NCBI GenBank assembly: GCA_031835245.1
Contig: JAVKOQ010000355.1
Coordinates: 1-52,070, forward strand
Length of the DNA stretch: 52,070 bases
DNA from: Balamuthia mandrillaris
Lineage: Eukaryota; Discosea; Longamoebia; Balamuthiidae
Reading direction: 5' to 3'
Shown here: one piece after another, positions 51,600 through 52,070 of the stretch
Layout of the letters: every line of letters starts with the position of its first letter
Position numbering within the stretch: the stretch's first letter is position 1
Notes under the pieces: model-generated
Databases searched by the model: none
Told to the model about the DNA's origin: nothing
What the model saw: only the letters and a program-made list of their open reading frames with translations
Translations under genes and position numbers: made by a program

Positions 51600-51911
51600 A
51601 ACTTTATGGTATGGTTTTGTTGGTCACATTATGGTATGGTTTTGGTGATTGAGCAGTTGTGCTACCAAGCAGGTGAAGAAGTATTCTTCAGTGGGGCACT
51701 CACTTTGGCACCACCTCGTGTACTCTGTGCCCCTGGCCAGCACTACACTCCCTTGCCTGAGGATGATCTGGAAATGGTGGTAAAGAGTGTCTTCCACGCT
51801 CAATGTCCGCACCATTACATAACTATAAAGGGATTACGCTGGCCTCAAAAAGCTTATCTGTGGAATACTACCTGGTCATTTGATACTATAAATACATTCT
51901 TTTGTAACTGA
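51600..51911 (+). pseudogene. Crinkler-like C-terminal fragment
   Basis: The frame reads APPRVLCAPGQHYTPLPEDD then LEMVVKSVF. This resembles the end of kinase-type Crinkler proteins, where a pre-C-terminal PxxDDLxxxVxxxF motif is common. Only this fragment is visible and it is probably a fossil. Low confidence because the segment is short. Confidence 0.35.
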
Positions 51912-52070
51912 CATAACAAAAGAAGAGGAAGAGAGAAGAGGAAAGAGAGAAGAGAGAAGAGAAGTGGAGAGAAGACGAGCACGATGAAGAGAACGGTGAA
52001 GAGAAGAGGAAAGACTTCCTGGAAGACGCATTCGTTTTCTATGACTGTACATTTACTGTCGCTAACCTCT
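51912..52070. other. Purine-rich right edge
   Basis: GAAGAGAAGA-rich sequence; nothing recognisable before the window ends. Confidence 0.6.

Noticed and set aside
1-52070. CRISPR arrays, rRNA genes, bacterial operons
   Set aside because: None seen. The tandem arrays have no spacers of constant length and the genes are intron-bearing eukaryotic genes.

Overview
This is nuclear DNA from a unicellular eukaryote. The genes carry many short GT-AG introns (mostly 55 to 190 nt, often with a TACTAAC- or CTAAC-like branch site). They are tightly packed and frequently head to head. The gene set (eIF2-alpha, RFC3, a trithorax-type SET protein, a SAGA subunit, DDX31, a Rho/Rac GTPase) is core eukaryotic. 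The mixture of plant-like (RUS, plant-style TADA1), fungal-like (PIN4-type RRM-R3H) and amoeba-like (CLU/TPR) proteins, together with Fanzor and Crinkler-type debris, suggests a free-living protist. An amoebozoan of the Acanthamoeba/Balamuthia kind is my best guess. That taxonomic call is inference with low confidence.

Layout. 1-12 kb: end of an OTU deubiquitinase gene, a Fanzor-like C-terminal exon, a small acidic protein, a PIN/NYN RNase with a duplicated N-terminal module, eIF2-alpha, and a divergent Myb-PHD-FYR-SET (KMT2-like) gene. 12-21.5 kb: an AT-rich island of decayed elements, with LINE fragments in both orientations, the 3' end of a chromodomain Ty3/Gypsy fossil, short LTRs inserted into LINEs, and a dispersed 125-bp repeat. 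21.7-30.6 kb: genes for YIPF1-like, VTT/TVP38-like, RUS-like and DDX31-like proteins. 30.7-35.9 kb: a second island holding a Fanzor tail, a DDE transposon with about 70-bp inverted ends, another LTR, and a Crinkler-like REase/kinase fossil. 36-51.3 kb: SDHAF4-like, PIN4-like RRM/R3H, Rac-like GTPase, CLU/TPR, TADA1, RFC3 and a polynucleotide-kinase-like gene. 51.4-52 kb: a third Fanzor tail beside a Crinkler-like fragment.

How the genes work together. There is no operon-like pathway. Four divergent pairs share short promoters: eIF2-alpha/KMT2, VTT/RUS, CLU/TADA1, and RFC3/PNK-like. A perfect E2F-type site lies between RFC3 and the PNK-like gene, which suggests S-phase co-regulation of a clamp-loader subunit and a possible DNA-end-repair enzyme. 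The chromatin genes (KMT2, TADA1) are dispersed.

Exon models were built by hand from splice consensus, reading-frame continuity and family motifs. Thirteen multi-exon models close exactly in frame, from 104 aa to 1080 aa. The most unusual content is three related Fanzor (eukaryotic TnpB-like) C-terminal tails, two of them next to Crinkler-like pieces, plus the domain architectures of the NYN, KMT2-like and kinase genes.
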